NCBI RefSeq assembly: GCF_946885885.1
Contig: NZ_CAMPHN010000032.1
Location: 1-34,901 of the forward strand
From: an uncultured Pseudomonas sp.
GTDB lineage: Bacteria; Pseudomonadota; Gammaproteobacteria; Pseudomonadales; Pseudomonadaceae
Direction: 5' to 3'
Length of the DNA: 34,901 nucleotides
Both the position numbers and the translations under genes were made by a program. A model generated the notes under the pieces. That model was not told where the DNA came from, did no database searches, and saw nothing but the letters and a program-made list of their open reading frames with translations. Shown in pieces: positions 34,484 through 34,901 of the stretch. Numbering within the stretch: the stretch's first letter is position 1; every line of letters starts with the position of its first letter.

Positions 34484-34901
34484 ATGAATAGATCCTTTGC
34501 GTTGCTGACCGCCGCTGTTTTCCTGGGTGGCTGTCAAACCTTTGCCCCCGCCCCCGAGGACGGTACGCCACCGGTCGAAGAGCCTTCCGCTGTCGCGCAG
34601 ACCCCGGAACCGACGTCCTATGCCTCGTTCAGCAAGGAAACCCTGTTTTCGCTGCTGACCGCCGAACTCGCGGGCCAGCGCAATCGCTTCGATATCGCCC
34701 TGGACAATTACGTCGAGCAAGCCGAAGCGACGCAGGACGCCGGCGTGGCCGAGCGCGGTTTTCGCATCGCCGAATACCTCGGCGCCGAACAGGCCGCACT
34801 GACTACCGCGCTGCTATGGGCGAAGAACGCCCCCGAGCAGATCGATGCGCAACGCGCCGCCGCCGTGCAACTGGCCCGCGCCGGGCGCTACGACGAATCC
34901 A
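34484..34901 (+). CDS. TPR-type outer-membrane lipoprotein, 5' part
   Basis: The start of a lipoprotein gene cut by the window end (139 codons seen). It has a signal peptide MNRSFALLTAAVFLGGCQTF with lipobox LGGC, a Pro- and Glu-rich linker, then helical repeats (LLTAELAGQRNRFDIALDNY, GVAERGFRIAEYLGAEQAAL, QIDAQRAAAVQLARAGRYDE) typical of tetratricopeptide proteins. Position beside hemA matches the conserved Pseudomonas TPR gene that precedes lolB. No strong ribosome-binding site is visible. The ATG is fixed by the signal peptide. Confidence 0.85.
   Translation, partial: MNRSFALLTAAVFLGGCQTFAPAPEDGTPPVEEPSAVAQTPEPTSYASFSKETLFSLLTAELAGQRNRFDIALDNYVEQAEATQDAGVAERGFRIAEYLGAEQAALTTALLWAKNAPEQIDAQRAAAVQLARAGRYDES

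Overview
The window is chromosomal DNA of a Pseudomonas-type gammaproteobacterium. GC content is high, ribosome-binding sites are Shine-Dalgarno-like, and the gene order (HPRT, upp-uraA, MFS, hemH, photolyase, pagL, murI, moeB, prmC, prfA, hemA, TPR lipoprotein) matches, from memory, the P. aeruginosa PA4645-PA4667 neighbourhood. Several families of short dispersed repeats seen in some Pseudomonas lineages fill the intergenic gaps. The species cannot be read from the sequence.

Layout. (1) 1-7276: a SulP anion transporter, an HPRT-WbuC pair, upp-uraA for uracil salvage, a repeat-rich gap with a 140-bp MITE, and a spinster-type MFS transporter. (2) 7277-9215: hemH and a TIGR01777 epimerase on the minus strand. 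(3) 9450-18303: a renalase-like flavoprotein with a small Trp-rich protein, then a tightly overlapping operon: DUF523/DUF1722 protein, photolyase, NTF2-like protein, SDR, COG2907 flavoprotein, DUF1365 protein, CFA-like methyltransferase and DUF2878 membrane protein. This resembles light- or singlet-oxygen-stress lipid-modification clusters. Its promoters carry paired TGTACA-like sites, but the expected MerR/LitR-type regulator gene is absent. (4) 18466-28282: a YkgJ protein, then an RNA-repair locus. RtcR is divergent from an operon behind a sigma-54 promoter: two tandem tRNA-like RNAs, slipin, zinc ribbon, RtcB ligase, HEAT-repeat protein, RlaP-type nucleotidyltransferase, an uncharacterised protein and RtcA cyclase. 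(5) 28595-34236: pagL, murI, moeB, prmC, prfA and hemA on the minus strand. (6) 34484-end: the start of a TPR lipoprotein gene.

The most unusual element is the pair of tRNA-like RNAs at 20912-21050, in the presumed leader of the RNA-repair operon. Both keep canonical D and T arms. Each has a short CUUC-NNCG-GAAG hairpin (one a UUCG tetraloop) where the anticodon loop should be, an abnormal acceptor stem and no encoded CCA. They cannot decode. In Salmonella, RtcR is activated by broken tRNA fragments, so these look like built-in tRNA mimics (sensor ligand, decoy or repair substrate) belonging to the system.

Repeats. Family 1 (GTAGCCCGGATGCAATCCGG-like inverted pairs), family 2 (GTAGGGTGGGTTAG ends with an inner GTAACCC dyad) and a related GTAGGGTGGACA element occupy most gaps. 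In three cases a gene takes its stop codon from a repeat or lies directly against one.
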